From contig BSBM01000123.1 in assembly GCA_027924585.1 (NCBI GenBank), forward strand, positions 14,772,001-14,836,000: a DNA stretch of 64,000 nt. Direction: 5' to 3'. The position numbers were made by a program, and so were the translations under genes. Shown piece by piece: positions 35,491-46,550 of the stretch (its first letter is position 1; the number at the start of each line of letters is the position of its first letter). The notes under the pieces are model-generated. The model saw only the letters and a list, made by a program, of their open reading frames with translations, ran no database searches and was not told the DNA's origin. The stretch comes from Larix kaempferi (taxonomy: Eukaryota; Streptophyta; Pinopsida; Pinales; Pinaceae).

Positions 35491-35979
35491 ACTCTCGGAT
35501 TACCTGTATGGTACATCACGCCTCCCATTTCCCCTCCGACACCAAATATCGTCACCAATGCAACCCATCACCACTACTATTCAACCACCTCCCGATGTCA
35601 CTACTCCTTCCTCATCCACTAATTCATCCCCTCTTATCAAGCACACTAGGGGAAGAGGCCCACAACCATACACTACTTTACCCCTGCCCAAAATGGTTAA
35701 ACCCCCCCCACGTTTTGCACTCCTCCCAAATTCTCTTTATGTGATGAGTTCGGCCATGCTACCCATTAATGTTCACAATTACCCACATTACAAGAGAACA
35801 TGCAAATGCTTGAGGATGACCCTAACATCCCGTTTGTCCAACTTGAACCTACCCCTAAGCCTCGTGATAAATCACTGTGTACCAACCACCCTTGTGCAAT
35901 ATGCAGTATTTAAAGCCATTACTCACATCACTGTCCATATCTTCTAGATTACAGAGCAGCTCTCTACAAGATCAATAAT
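35491..35979 (+). other. Gypsy-B linker between protease and RT
   Basis: A C- and T-rich stretch, open in two frames in parts, translates to Pro/Thr/Ser-rich sequence. I see no domain in it. A comparable low-complexity linker lies in Gypsy-C (52207-52914). Confidence 0.5.
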
Positions 35980-37770
35980 TTGAACCTCGAGACGGCTCCC
36001 CCCACCATTGAAGAGATCCACCCCCCAACATCCTTGCCAACTGGATATATTAATACCATTTATATGATCTCTTCTACTAGCCCTCCCTCGTCAACCGATT
36101 TGACAACCCAAAGTTTCCACAGTGATGAGGAGATTCTCGAGGCTCTTACTGCACATAATTACCCCTGGGAAGATATGCACCATCGTTCCTATTTACTCCC
36201 GGCAGATTCCTCCCCCACCACAGCCACCCAATTTTCGATTGAGTCCAAAGATTTCCTCACCACCAAAGTCGACTGGTTTAAAGAGCCCATTCCCACTCCC
36301 GATGCCTTCAAGGAAGGTAACATGGCCAATATCTCATCCACAATCCACATTGATATCTCTGCCCCAGCTGGTGGTCCTGAACTCATTACATTAGGAGCCT
36401 CCTGCACTGATTACGACATCGAAGAGTACAAAAAAAATTTCCAAGAGTTCCGCGATGTCTTTTCCTGGTCCTATACCGAAATGCATGGTCTTGACCTCAC
36501 TATCATAGAACACCACATTGACACATGGCTAGATGTACCCCCCGTTCGCCAGAAACAACGCCCCATTCATCCATCAAATCTCCCCGTCGTTTAAGCAGAG
36601 ATTGAGAAACATCGAACAATAGGATTCATTTATCCTATTGCATATACCACTTGGTTTTCTAACCCCGTCCCTGTTAACAAGAAACAAGGCACCATCAGAG
36701 TATGTACTGACTTCCGTGATTTAAACCGAGCATGTCCCATAGACAACTTTCCCATGCCATTTATTGACCAACTCATTGATGCATGTGCGGGGCATTAAGT
36801 CCTATCCTTCATGGACGATTTCTCTAGATACAACCAAATTCAGATCCACAAGGAAGATCAATACAAGACTGCGTTCACCACCGCATGGGGCATTTTTTCC
36901 TATCGTGTCATGCCTTTCGGCCTAAAAAATGTTGGCGCCACTTTCCAGTAGGCCATGACCTATTGTTTTCATGACTTGGTTCATATCCTATTAGTCTATC
37001 TTGACGATCTCATAGCACGTTCCAGGAAACGCTCAGACCACCTTAATGACCTCCGGCAAGTCTTTATGTGTTGTCGTAATTGTCAGATCTGCTTGAACCC
37101 ACTCAAGTGTGTCTTTTGCATTTTGTTAGGACAGTTGTTGGGTTTCATTGTTTCCCATAAAGGAATCGTTGTTGATCCCCTCAAAGTCCAAGCCATCATA
37201 GACCTTTCCGCACCACGCATGCTTCGGCAGCTCCAGAGTTTACAAGGTAAATCTAATTTCCTCCGTCGCTTCGTTCCTGATTATGCCACCACAGTTCATG
37301 GTTTCTTATGCCTGCTTCGTACTCACATACCCTTTGTTTGGGATGACCAGGTGCAAGCTGCATTCGAAGCCCTTAAAAAATCTCTCACACAAGCCCCTTT
37401 GATCTACCCTCCGGATTTCTCTCACGACTTCATCCTATACGTCTCCTTGTCTGAACACGCCATATCAGGAGTCCTTGTCAAAGAAGAGGTTGCTCTCCAA
37501 GAGCATGTCATTTATTATGTCATCTAGACCTTGTCTGGACCACCCCTACATTACCCATATGAAGAGAGGCTGGCCCTTGCCATCATCTTTTCCTTACAAA
37601 AATTGTGACATTTTACTTAGTCATACCACAGTTGTCACCGACTCCAACCCCATGGTCTATCTCTTGAACCGGCGACTTCTGCAAGGTCACGTTGCTAAAT
37701 GGGTAATTATCCTCCAAGAATATGACCTAACTTTCACAACCCCTAAGAGAACTAAATCCCTCACACTCGC
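35980..37770 (+). pseudogene. pol: Gypsy-B reverse transcriptase and degenerate gypsy-type RNase H
   Basis: The open part 35980-36594 is the pre-RT region (YKKNFQEFRDVFSWSYTEMH). RT follows with FSNPVPVNKKQGTIRVCTDF, RDLNRACPIDNFPMPFID, YRVMPFGLKN and the catalytic box VYLDDLI (near 36997-37014). Stops occur at about 36592, 36796, 36950 and 37525. The gypsy-type RNase H has FILYVSLSEHAISGVLV: the catalytic Asp position holds Ser, so this domain would be inactive even without the stops. Loss of this activity fits the presence of a second RNase H at 39216. Confidence 0.85.
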
Positions 37771-39112
37771 CTAGCTCATAACCGACCTCCTATCCCTTTT
37801 GCCGTCCTCGCCAATCTCTGATGAGTTACCAGACAATCATTTGTTCATCATCTCGTCAGATGACCCATGGTACGGTGATATTTTGTTGTACCTTTGCATG
37901 TAGAATTTTCGACCCGACATAAATCGTGACGGACGCCACCGTATCCATCACCAGGCCTCTCGGTATCTCCTCTTGGAAGATGTCATTTACCGGCGAGGGG
38001 TGGATACTATTATCCATCGTTGTCTTACACATGAGGAAGCCAAACAAGTCCTCAATGAATGTCATAGTGGCGCCTGCAACGGACATTTCTCTGGAATGGC
38101 CACTGCCCAAAAGGCCATCTGTGCTAGATACTTCTAGCCTACACTCTTTACCGTCTGCATCACAATGGTCAAACATTTCCATAATTGCCAACTTTTTGCC
38201 CCTAAGGCACGGACACCACCCGCCCTGCTACACCCAGTCGTCACCCTTGGTCCCTTCTGCAAATGGGCCATCGACTTCATCGAATGTAAACCCTCATCCG
38301 CAAATGGCCATAAGTACATCATTGTCGCCATCCACTACTTCACCAAATGGGTTGAAGCCATGCCCACCTTCAATTGTAAAGCCAACACCGCTGCCCGTTT
38401 CTTTTTCAACCATGTTATTACACGATTCGGGGTCCCCAAACAGCTAGTCTCAGACCATGGTTCACAATTTGAAGATGCCATTTGGCGTGAGTTGTCCACT
38501 CTTCTGAAATTTGAACATTAGTATTCCTATGCTTACTACCCCCAAGGGAACGGCCAAGTTGAATCCATTAACAAAATTTTAAAAACCATCCTCCAATGCA
38601 CTGTTGACCGGCATAAGTCCAATTGGCATCACATGCTTTTTCTTGCATTATGGGCTTACCGTACATCAACTAAGACCACCACCGGTTTTACCCCGTTTCA
38701 TTTAGTTGACGGGGTAGAATCTGTCCTCCCCATCGGGTGTCAGATACCTGCCTTACACATTGCCATCGACCTTCTCCCAACGACCTCCCCACTTGAACAA
38801 CGTCTGCTATCCTTGGAACAAGATGATGAAGACCGTTGCACCACCCTCTAAACCATTGATGCTACCAAGAACCGCTCCAAAGCTAGTTACGACAAACATG
38901 TCCACCCACAAACTTTCCATGAAGGAGGCCTAGTCCTCTCCTATGACCAAGCCCATGACAAGACCGGTAAAGGGAAGTTTGAATCTATGTGGCAAGGCCC
39001 TTACATCATGCATACCTGCCTCAGACATGGGTCATATATTTTAACTGACTTCGAAGGCCACCCCTTGCGCAACCCCCGTAATGGGTTGTATCTTAAAAGA
39101 TTTTATCCTTAA
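37771..39112 (+). pseudogene. int: Gypsy-B integrase
   Basis: The zinc-binding region (ECHSGACNGHFSGMATAQKA to HFHNCQLFAPK) is interrupted by a stop at about 38138. The catalytic core keeps all three acids: Asp in CKWAIDFIE, Asp in LVSDHGSQFED and Glu in NGQVESINKI. A stop at 38519 sits between the second Asp and the Glu, and another at 38849. The C-terminal part has GKGKFESMWQGPYIM and ends at TAA 39110-39112. There is no chromodomain, as expected for Tat. Confidence 0.85.
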
Positions 39113-39215
39113 ACAAACCCATGGCCCCATTGGTCCGTATTGTACAATTTGCTTTCTTTTTGTTTTTCCCCTTTTTATATCAACCTTACACTTCTTCTTT
39201 TTTGCATGATCATAG

Positions 39216-39644
39216 ATGGACCATCTTCCACCTTATTACATTGGCTTCACCGATGGAGCAAGCCGCTGGTCTCCAAACCTGGCCTCTACAGCCTGGGTCT
39301 TATATTCCCCTTCACATGAGTTGATTCATCTTGACGGGATGTGCATAGGCGCTGCTACTAATAACCAAGTGGAGTATGATGTTGTGACCAGTCTCCTAAC
39401 TGCTGCCCTTCAGATGGGCATATGTCACCTTCATGTGTTCCTTGACTCCCAGCTACTTGTCTCCCAGCTCAACAACTGCTACCAGGTGTGTGATCCTTGC
39501 CTCTTTAGAAAGTTCATACGCACAAAATAGCTAAGCCGACAGTTTGAATCCATAACATTCACCCATGTCCCAAGAGCTCAAAATAGTGTCATGGATGAAA
39601 TGGCTAACAACATCCTAGATTGGCATATAAATCACACTATGTAA
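39216..39644 (+). pseudogene. Second RNase H (archaeal-type) downstream of integrase in Gypsy-B
   Basis: A 142-codon frame with ATG at 39216 lies 103 bp after the integrase stop, in a different frame. It has the full RNase H1 signature: Asp13 (GFTDGASRWSP), Glu53 (AATNNQVEYD), Asp77 (HVFLDSQLL) and Asp127 in SVMDEMANNI, plus the ITFTHVPRAQN strand. One TAG at 39528-39530 breaks it. Tat/Ogre elements are known to carry an additional RNase H of archaeal type that can replace the native one. How it is translated as a separate frame after pol is unclear. The domain call is firm; the unusual position is discussed under findings. Confidence 0.85.
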
Positions 39645-39720
39645 ACCATCCATCATGCATCACCATACCATATCATCACATCAAAAAACATATAAAAATC
39701 CCAAAAAGACTGCATTTACA

Positions 39721-39992
39721 ACAAGGGGCATCCACATGCCTATCATAAAATAATATTTGCATCCATGTGCAATAACATAAACACACAAATATACAGGGGC
39801 ATCCACGTGCCTATCCTAACACATACTGTTGCATCCATGTGTAATACATTATACAAAATAAACAAGGGGCATCCATGTGCCTATCATCATACACCACTTG
39901 CATCCACATGCAATACACACATACATGAGACCACAAGCGCATCCACGTGCGTACAATAATCATAACCGCAAAAAATGCATCCATGTGCATAT
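39721..39992 (+). repeat. 70-bp tandem repeat with paired hairpins, Gypsy-B 3' UTR
   Basis: Four units of about 70 bp, each with two short hairpins. Stem-loops are at 39727, 39757, 39798, 39829, 39868, 39898, 39938 and 39975. The loop TCCAYG (or TCCACA) and inner stem GCA/TGC are constant. Outer stem pairs are G-C, T-A or C-G by unit, for example GGCA-TCCACG-TGCC, TTGCA-TCCATG-TGCAA and CGCA-TCCACG-TGCG. It directly follows the second RNase H. Open frames across it (39765-39959 and others) are artefacts. Confidence 0.88.
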
Positions 39993-42423
39993 CTATACAA
40001 ATAACCATCAATGTTATACACATGTCCTGAGTACCTCAATACTCAGCTATACAAAATATATATATATATAGCAAAACCTCATCACATATAGGTTGTAGCC
40101 TGTTTTTGATATATTTTATGTCATCAGATACATTTTTTCACGCTCGTGATGATGCTTGAGATCATTTCTCGCTCTCACCCCTAGAATTTTTGGGTTTTTT
40201 TTCCAAAATGCCCCCTGTTGCCTCGGTTCGCGTGCCACCTCGTCCGTCGTCCATTTTTGACACTTTTTGTATCGTCGGATTCAGTTTTCTAAGCTTGTGA
40301 TGATGCTTGAGATAATTTCTTGCTCTCACAAAGAACAGTTTCAACATTATGTCTCGACACCTTCCTGCCTCGGTTTGTGCGCCACATCGGCCGCCATCGG
40401 ATTGTTACACATTTTTACATGAGCCATTCACTCCATTCATACTACAATTACTTCATTATTTTTCCACCATTCATCATCCCGCAATGAGGCCCACCAATGT
40501 TCCCCCCCACCCTCGTTCTTGGTTCTCATCAATGTCTCTTGATTAAACACTCTCTCCTTGCTTGACCATTCCTTTTGTTCAATATAATTTTATCCCTTTT
40601 TGGACTGGACAAGTCCTTTACGAAAAATACACTTAGGGGGTTTCTGTTAAGCTCTTTTATAACTCCTAAAAGAATTAAAAGATCGCCGAGCAATATTTCT
40701 TCCTTTCATGTTTGTTAAAGTACCTGAAAGGGCATCTATCTGGTATAAGTTTAACCATTTTCCGGACCTGGTAGACTAATTATGAAAAAGGAATACTCTA
40801 GTCACACCGGCTAGAAGAGTTCTTCATTGCATCCTTTTATGCTTTTTCAGGCCTTGGATACTAAGACAAGAAAAAGAACTCCCCCTGGAGTCTTCTTATT
40901 GCTTTCAGACTCTAAAATTGAAAGCAACCACGAGCATGCACCATCCTAGGCTAGTACAAATCCACCCGATGGTACCATTCCATTATTTTAGAGTCTTCTT
41001 ATCGCTTTCAGACTCCTTAAAATTGAAAGCAATCATGAGCACGAACTGTCCTGGGCTCGTATAAATATACACGACAGTACCATTTTGAGCACACTTCTTC
41101 AGTCTCCTTAAACCATAAAGAAGTCCCCCCCAATGCCTCTCGGCACTATGATCGATCATCTTGGCAGCACCCCCAATAAGGTCGCCTTTGTTCAGAGTAT
41201 TCTGCAGTCTCCTGCCATCTTACACCAACTTGAGTATCACTCCTCCCAGTCACCATCCCTGATCCATTAAAGCTATGATCCCCTTCCCACTAGTCAGTTT
41301 CATATGCTGCCCGATCACCCCCACCATCATACTCCAAACAAAGCAAGTTTGATTCAACCCACTCTATTTGCCCAGTTATTCCCCACCCCCATAGTATGTC
41401 AGTCCTACCATCAGTACTCTCACACTTCAGTTCTCCACCTCATGCTCCTATCAAGGAAACATCATTGCCTTCCTAGTTGCAGGTCTCCCTCTGTCGACAA
41501 AAACCCATCTATTCCAGAGGATAGACCCAGAGGTCCCTACGCCTTGGACTCATCACCATCTGTGGTGAGTACCTAAGGACCATTTTGAGAGGAGTCATCA
41601 GTGCCTCTCTGAATGGTTGTTTCTCACATGCTCGACTTCAACACCTTGATCCCATTGTTGAGAATTGTGCAGGGTATATATCCCTTCAGTTATTTGTCGA
41701 AGACCTCGGACTTCCCCCGACTCTAGCACATTGGTGAGTCACCTTGGAACACCCAGTTATATGTTCCCATGGATATCCGGGTTGCGTTGGTGATTGTATT
41801 CAGAAACCATCCACTTATATGCTTCCTTGAGTACCCAGTTCATCTCTAGTCCAGTGTACCATTGAGGGTATGACCCCCTATCATTATGATCTTCCAGTTC
41901 ATCAGTTCCTCTGGTACCACACTTAGCAACACTATTTTTATTCTAGTGTATCAGTTCTTCAGCTCAGACATGGTCAGCCCAGCAGTATATCCCAGATTTG
42001 TGTTCTCTCTGGACCCTTATGATGTACACAGTGGTTCTCCATGTATCTTTCAGGTCCCCATTTTTGGAACTTATTGATATTTTATATATATATCTTGATA
42101 CAAGCATGGGTATGCCCGCCTTGTCCACATATTGAGATTCTTCCTCATTCATTATTTGAGGCCATGTATCTTTGAGGTCCCCATTTTTTGGACCTCATTG
42201 TTATTTTATAGACCTTGATACAAGCATGGGTATGCCCACCTCATCCATATGTTGAGATTATTCCTCATTCATTATTGAGGTCATGTATTTTCAATTTTTG
42301 CAGTTTGTTTGGGACTGTTGTTCCGGGCTCTAGTTTGTTTCTTCTCCTCTCCACATCCCAGGAAAACCATAATAGACCTATGATGTCTATCGGCCATACG
42401 ATGAGCTTCTTCCCTCACACATC
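39993..42423 (+). other. Gypsy-B 3' untranslated region
   Basis: About 2.4 kb with no recognisable gene. It contains a partial duplication (TGATGATGCTTGAGAT at 40147 and 40299), two hairpins with GCTTTCA/TGAAAGC arms (40901-40925 and 41004-41030), and a duplicated segment with CTTGATACAAGCATGGGTATG (42098 and 42211). The stretch 40741-40822 is related to 51687-51765 of Gypsy-C. Open frames 41304-41576 and 42215-42538 have no family support. Confidence 0.65.
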
Positions 42424-42434
42424 ACGGGGCAATC
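42424..42434 (+). promoter_or_regulatory. Polypurine tract region of Gypsy-B
   Basis: ACGGGGCAATC precedes the 3' LTR. The purine run is short (GGGG) and interrupted, and the LTR start has changed from TGTTAACA to TATTAACA. Position rather than sequence supports the call. Confidence 0.5.
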
Positions 42435-43160
42435 TATTAACACCCAAAAAGGGCTCACTACCTCATCTCCCTCATTACATGACTCATTTGTCTATATTTC
42501 CTGCCATATTTTCCTCCAAAACCTTAAAAAACCATTAAAAAGCCTCCAAAAGGCCAAAACCCCCCTTTTTTCCCCAAAATAATTTAAATTTCCTCCAACA
42601 ATAGCAAAAACCCTCTAAAAAGGGAATAAAAAATATTAAAAAGAGGAAAAAGAGAGAAAAAAGAAGCAAAAACCCTATACAGTTAACCTAAACCATATGG
42701 TGCCAAAAACCATGGGTCAATACTCCACCACTAAAAAACCTATAAATAGGTGATGGAGGCTCCCCATTTCATATCCACAATCTTCTCTATCCTCACTCTG
42801 CCAAAATCACTCTCGAAACCCTAGCTTATCATTTGAGCTAGCCTTTCCCACTTTGAGTGCCCCTTTTGGCCCATCATCCAAACACTTTGGAGAAGGAGAA
42901 GGAACCCATTGGAGCTTGAAAGCACCCCTCTTGGACTATTGCAAGAGCTTCACCAACCTCAACACTTGAGGTAAATTTTTTAATACAAAAGAAAAATCTT
43001 ATGATATTACTGTCTTTTTATTTCTTGTTGATGCACATGCTAGTTTAAGTTGACTTTGCTTTACTGTCATATTTTACTGTTTTATTGAACTGCTACTAAG
43101 GAGTCACTTCTCCTTAGTAGGTGCTCATTTGCACAAGCTAGGGTGAAAACCTTAGCTACA
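42435..43160 (+). repeat. Gypsy-B 3' LTR
   Basis: 726 bp, ending CCTTAGCTACA, followed by the target duplication CTCTT. TATA box at 42741-42748. It matches 20707-21431 closely along its whole length, so the element inserted not very long ago. Confidence 0.92.
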
Positions 43161-43165
43161 CTCTT

Positions 43166-43849
43166 GATGGTCGACAGGCAGATCACCAAGCCACCATGGT
43201 GGAAATTGAGGGTAAGATTTGTAACACTGCCATTTCAGTTTTAATAGATCTTGGCGCTTGCCGAAGTTATGTCTCCCCTAAGATAGTGGACACTAGTAAG
43301 TTCAACCAAGAACCTCATGAGAAACCGTGGCTGGTGCAACTAGCCACCGGTACCAAACGAAATGTCTTCGAGTTAGTTGAGACTTGTGAAATAGACTTAA
43401 ATGGGTTCCAAACTAGGTTAGAATTAAACATTCTACCCCTAGGGTCGTACGATGTATGTATCGGCATGTATTGGTTAGAAGAACACCATGTCCTACTGGA
43501 CTGCTTAAACAAATCACTACTCTGCAAGGATGACCAAGGGAATCAGAAAATGATTCAGAAAGTGTCGGTATGACAGATCTTCACCATACAAGCAAAGAAA
43601 TGTATCAAGAAGGGTTGCAAACTCTTTGCCGTCGATATCCAAAACATAGAAATTGATAGGGAATAGAGGATCGAAGACTTCCCAGTCCTCGTAGAGTTCA
43701 AAGATGTATTTCCCGAAGAAATACCAAGATTACCACCCAAATGAGACTTAGACTTTTCCATCGAACTAACACCTGGGTCAGTACTAGCTTCTAAAGCCCC
43801 GTACCACATGAGCACACAAGAATTGGTGGAGCTCAAGCTTCAGTTACAA
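43166..43849 (+). pseudogene. pro: Gypsy-A2 gag end and protease (after Gypsy-B)
   Basis: The sequence resumes at GATGGTCGACAGGC exactly where A1 has AATGGTCGACAGGC (888). The open stretch 43196-43573 holds the protease with VLIDLGACRSYVSPK and LPLGSYDVCIGMYWLEEHH. A TGA at 43571 and a TAG at 43665 break the link to RT (KRNVFELVETCEID is intact). It corresponds to residues 265-420 of the A1 frame. Confidence 0.85.
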
Positions 43850-45038
43850 GAATTAATAGATAAAGGGTACATTCGACCAAGTGTGTCCCCTTGGAGCGCA
43901 CCGATACTCTTCGTCAAGAAGAAAGACGGAACGATCTGGATGTGCACCGATTACCGCTAACTCAACAAAATGACCATTAAGAACCGCTACCCACTCCCTA
44001 GGATCGACGACTTGTTTAACAAAGTTGAAGGAGCGAAGATCTTCTCAAATATTGACTTGCGATCCGGGTACCATCAGGTGAGGATCCGTGATGAGGATAT
44101 CAACACAACCGCATTTCGAACCCGTTATGGTCACTACGAGTTCGTAGTAATGCCCTTTGGGTTGACGAATGCACCGGCTAACTTTATGTGCATGATGAAC
44201 AACATCTTTATTAAATACCTCGATAAGTTTGTTCTAGTCTTTATTGACAACATTTTGATCCAAGAACGAAGCAGAACATGAGGAGCACCTCCGAATTTTT
44301 TTACGGATACTAAGGGAACACCAACTTTATGCCAAGTTTAGTAAGTGGGACTTCTACAAATCCCAGATTCAATACTTAGGATATATCATTTCCGAGAAGG
44401 GAATAGTCTTCCACCCCGAAACGGTCAAAGATATCGAAGAATGTCGCACACCTACTTGCGTATTTGATATAAGATCATTTTTAGGATTAGCCAGCTACTA
44501 CCGAAAGTTCATCGAGAAGTTTTCACAGATTGCATGTCCCATGAATGCCTTGCAGAAAAAGTCAAACAAGTTTATCTCGATAGATAAGTGCAAGGAAATC
44601 TTTCAAAAGCTGAAGCAACTACTGATTAGCGCACTGATTCTGTGTATTGCAGATCCTAATGGGGACTTCATCATTTGCACAGATGCAAGCAAGGAAGGAC
44701 TTGGGGGAGTCCTTATGCAAGACAATTTTTCCATATGCTACGAATCGAGGAAATTAAAAGAACATGAGCAAAACTACCCTACCCATGACCTCGAACTAGT
44801 TTCCATCATCCATGCTTTGAAGATGTGGTGACATTATCTCATGGGAAATAAATTCCTACAAATGACTGACAACATGAGTTTGAAATACCTTTTTGACCAA
44901 CCTGACCTAAATGCCAGGAAGGCGAAATGGTTAGCCTTCCTTAGTGAATATCATTTCGAACTAAAGCATATAAAAGGAAAGGAAAACAAGATTGCGGATG
45001 CCTTGAGCCGTCGAGCACACATTCTTTACGAAGTCATG
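43850..45038 (+). pseudogene. pol: Gypsy-A2 reverse transcriptase and RNase H (broken)
   Basis: RT blocks [20 protein letters not shown] and [14 protein letters not shown] are clear. The catalytic box is VFIDNIL, with the second Asp changed to Asn, and a one-base shift follows at about 44262. RNase H (44541-45020) keeps all four acids: TDASKEGLGG, HDLELVS, MTDNMSLKYL and KIADALSRR; one TGA at 44829 replaces an Arg of A1. RT is dead, while RNase H is nearly intact. Confidence 0.86.
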
Positions 45039-46513
45039 GCGAGTCAAACTGACTCATACTTACACCGCAAGATTCAAATGGAATGTGAAAGTGACCGTTA
45101 CTACACAGAAATCCTTGCAAAGATGCAGGAAGACAGATTATTTCAACAACAAAAATAATACAAGATAGACGAGTCAGGACTGCTGTGGTCAAAAGAGAGA
45201 CTTTACATCCCAGAGAGTGGAGACATTAGATGAAACATTCTCACTGGGTTACACTAGAAACCCTATTCAGGGAACCCCGCCTATCAAAATATGATATCGA
45301 TAGTTAAGAAGCATTACTTTTGGCCTAGGTTGAAAGCTGACATCCCCATGTTCATCGCGAAATGTCAGGAGTGCCAACTAGTCAAAGCAGAACACCAACA
45401 TCCCTCCGTATTACTTCAACCTTTACCCATTTTGGAATGTAAATGGGAAGTAATAAGTCTAGACTTCATTACAGGCTTACCCAAGAGTAAGAAACTAAAT
45501 GACTCCATCTTTGTAGTGGTATACAAGCTGTCTAAAGCAACCCACTTCATACCGGTGAAATCTACCTACAAAGTAGTTCACATCGCAGAAATATTCTTAA
45601 AGGAGATCTTTTGATTATACAGGATACCCAAGGCAATCATTTCCGATCGAGACACAAAGTTCACTGGTAACATATGGAGATAATTGTTCTTTGTTTTGGA
45701 AACCCATTTATAGTTCAGTACCATGTACCATCCCTATACTGAAGGACAAACAGAATGAGTAAATCAAATACTCAAGGACATGTTGAGGATGTATGTCATG
45801 AACAACCCCACCAAGTGGGAAGATTATTTGCACCTCGCAGAGTTTTCATACAACAACGGTTATAAAACCTCGGCCAAAATGAGTCCTTTCGAGGTACTCT
45901 GCTGCAGGAAATGTCGGACACTCATGACTTGGGACAGTCCAGTAGAAAGACGTATGTTAGGACCCGACCTACTAAAGGACTTGGAACAGCTAGTCTCCAA
46001 GGTACAACTGAACTTAAAAGAAACACAAGACCACCAAAAGACTTATGCGGACAAGAAAATAAAAGACAAAGACTACCAAGTCGGTGAACATGTGTTTCTA
46101 AAAAAAAGGCAAAACAAATCTCGTTGAGCTTGGGACGTTGCGGGAAACTAGCCCCAAGATTTTGTGGACCTTTTGAAATACTGGTCAAGAAGGGCCCAGT
46201 GGCTTACGAGTTAGCCTAACTAGCTCATATAAAAGTTCATAATGTTTTTCATGCTTCACTATTAAAGAAATATGTATACGATACTAAACATGTTATTGAT
46301 TGGTCCTTATTACAGGTGGAGCCTGAAGGGGAGTTCATGCCAGAACCACTACACATTCTGGACAAGAGAGAGGTGCATCTTAGGAGGAGGACCATTACTC
46401 AACTGAAAGTGCAATGGAGGCACTTTGGACCAGATGAGGATACTTGGGATAATGAGGCCACCATGAAAGAGGCATACCCCGCCTTGTTTCATGACTTCAT
46501 TCCGTGTCCCTAG
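45039..46513 (+). pseudogene. int: Gypsy-A2 integrase with chromodomain (broken)
   Basis: The zinc finger half is present (KCQECQLVKAEHQHPS), then the core with LDFITGLPKSKK, the second Asp in IISDRDTKFTG and the Glu in EGQTE, directly followed by a TGA. Several stops (about 45157, 45232, 45613, 45682, 45755) and a frame change near 46112 break it. The chromodomain part is open from 46316: EPLHILDKREVHLRRRTITQ, WRHFGPDEDTWDNEAT, ending FIPCP at TAG 46511. Catalytic residues are better kept than in A1. Confidence 0.86.
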
Positions 46514-46537
46514 AAACACTGGGACGGTGTTGTTTCT

Positions 46538-46550
46538 AAGCGAGGATGGA
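46538..46550 (+). promoter_or_regulatory. Polypurine tract of Gypsy-A2
   Basis: AAGCGAGGATGGA abuts the LTR start TGTAATATCC. It differs from the A1 tract by two interruptions. Confidence 0.7.

Larger units (their letters stand above)
20707..43160 (+). mobile_element. Gypsy-B, Tat/Ogre-like Ty3/gypsy retrotransposon (with nested Copia-2)
   Basis: It is flanked by the 5-bp duplication CTCTT (20702-20706 and 43161-43165) in Gypsy-A2 gag. The LTRs are 725 and 726 bp. Without the nested 9.2 kb it is about 13.2 kb. Order: LTR, Arg-tRNA primer site, long leader with a 32-bp minisatellite, gag, protease, RT, degenerate RNase H, integrase, second RNase H, hairpin array, 2.4-kb 3' UTR, purine tract, LTR. 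The Arg primer, protease style (DEGSS), large size and second RNase H place it in the Tat/Ogre clade. Integrase has no chromodomain. Gag and pol are broken by stops. Confidence 0.92.
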
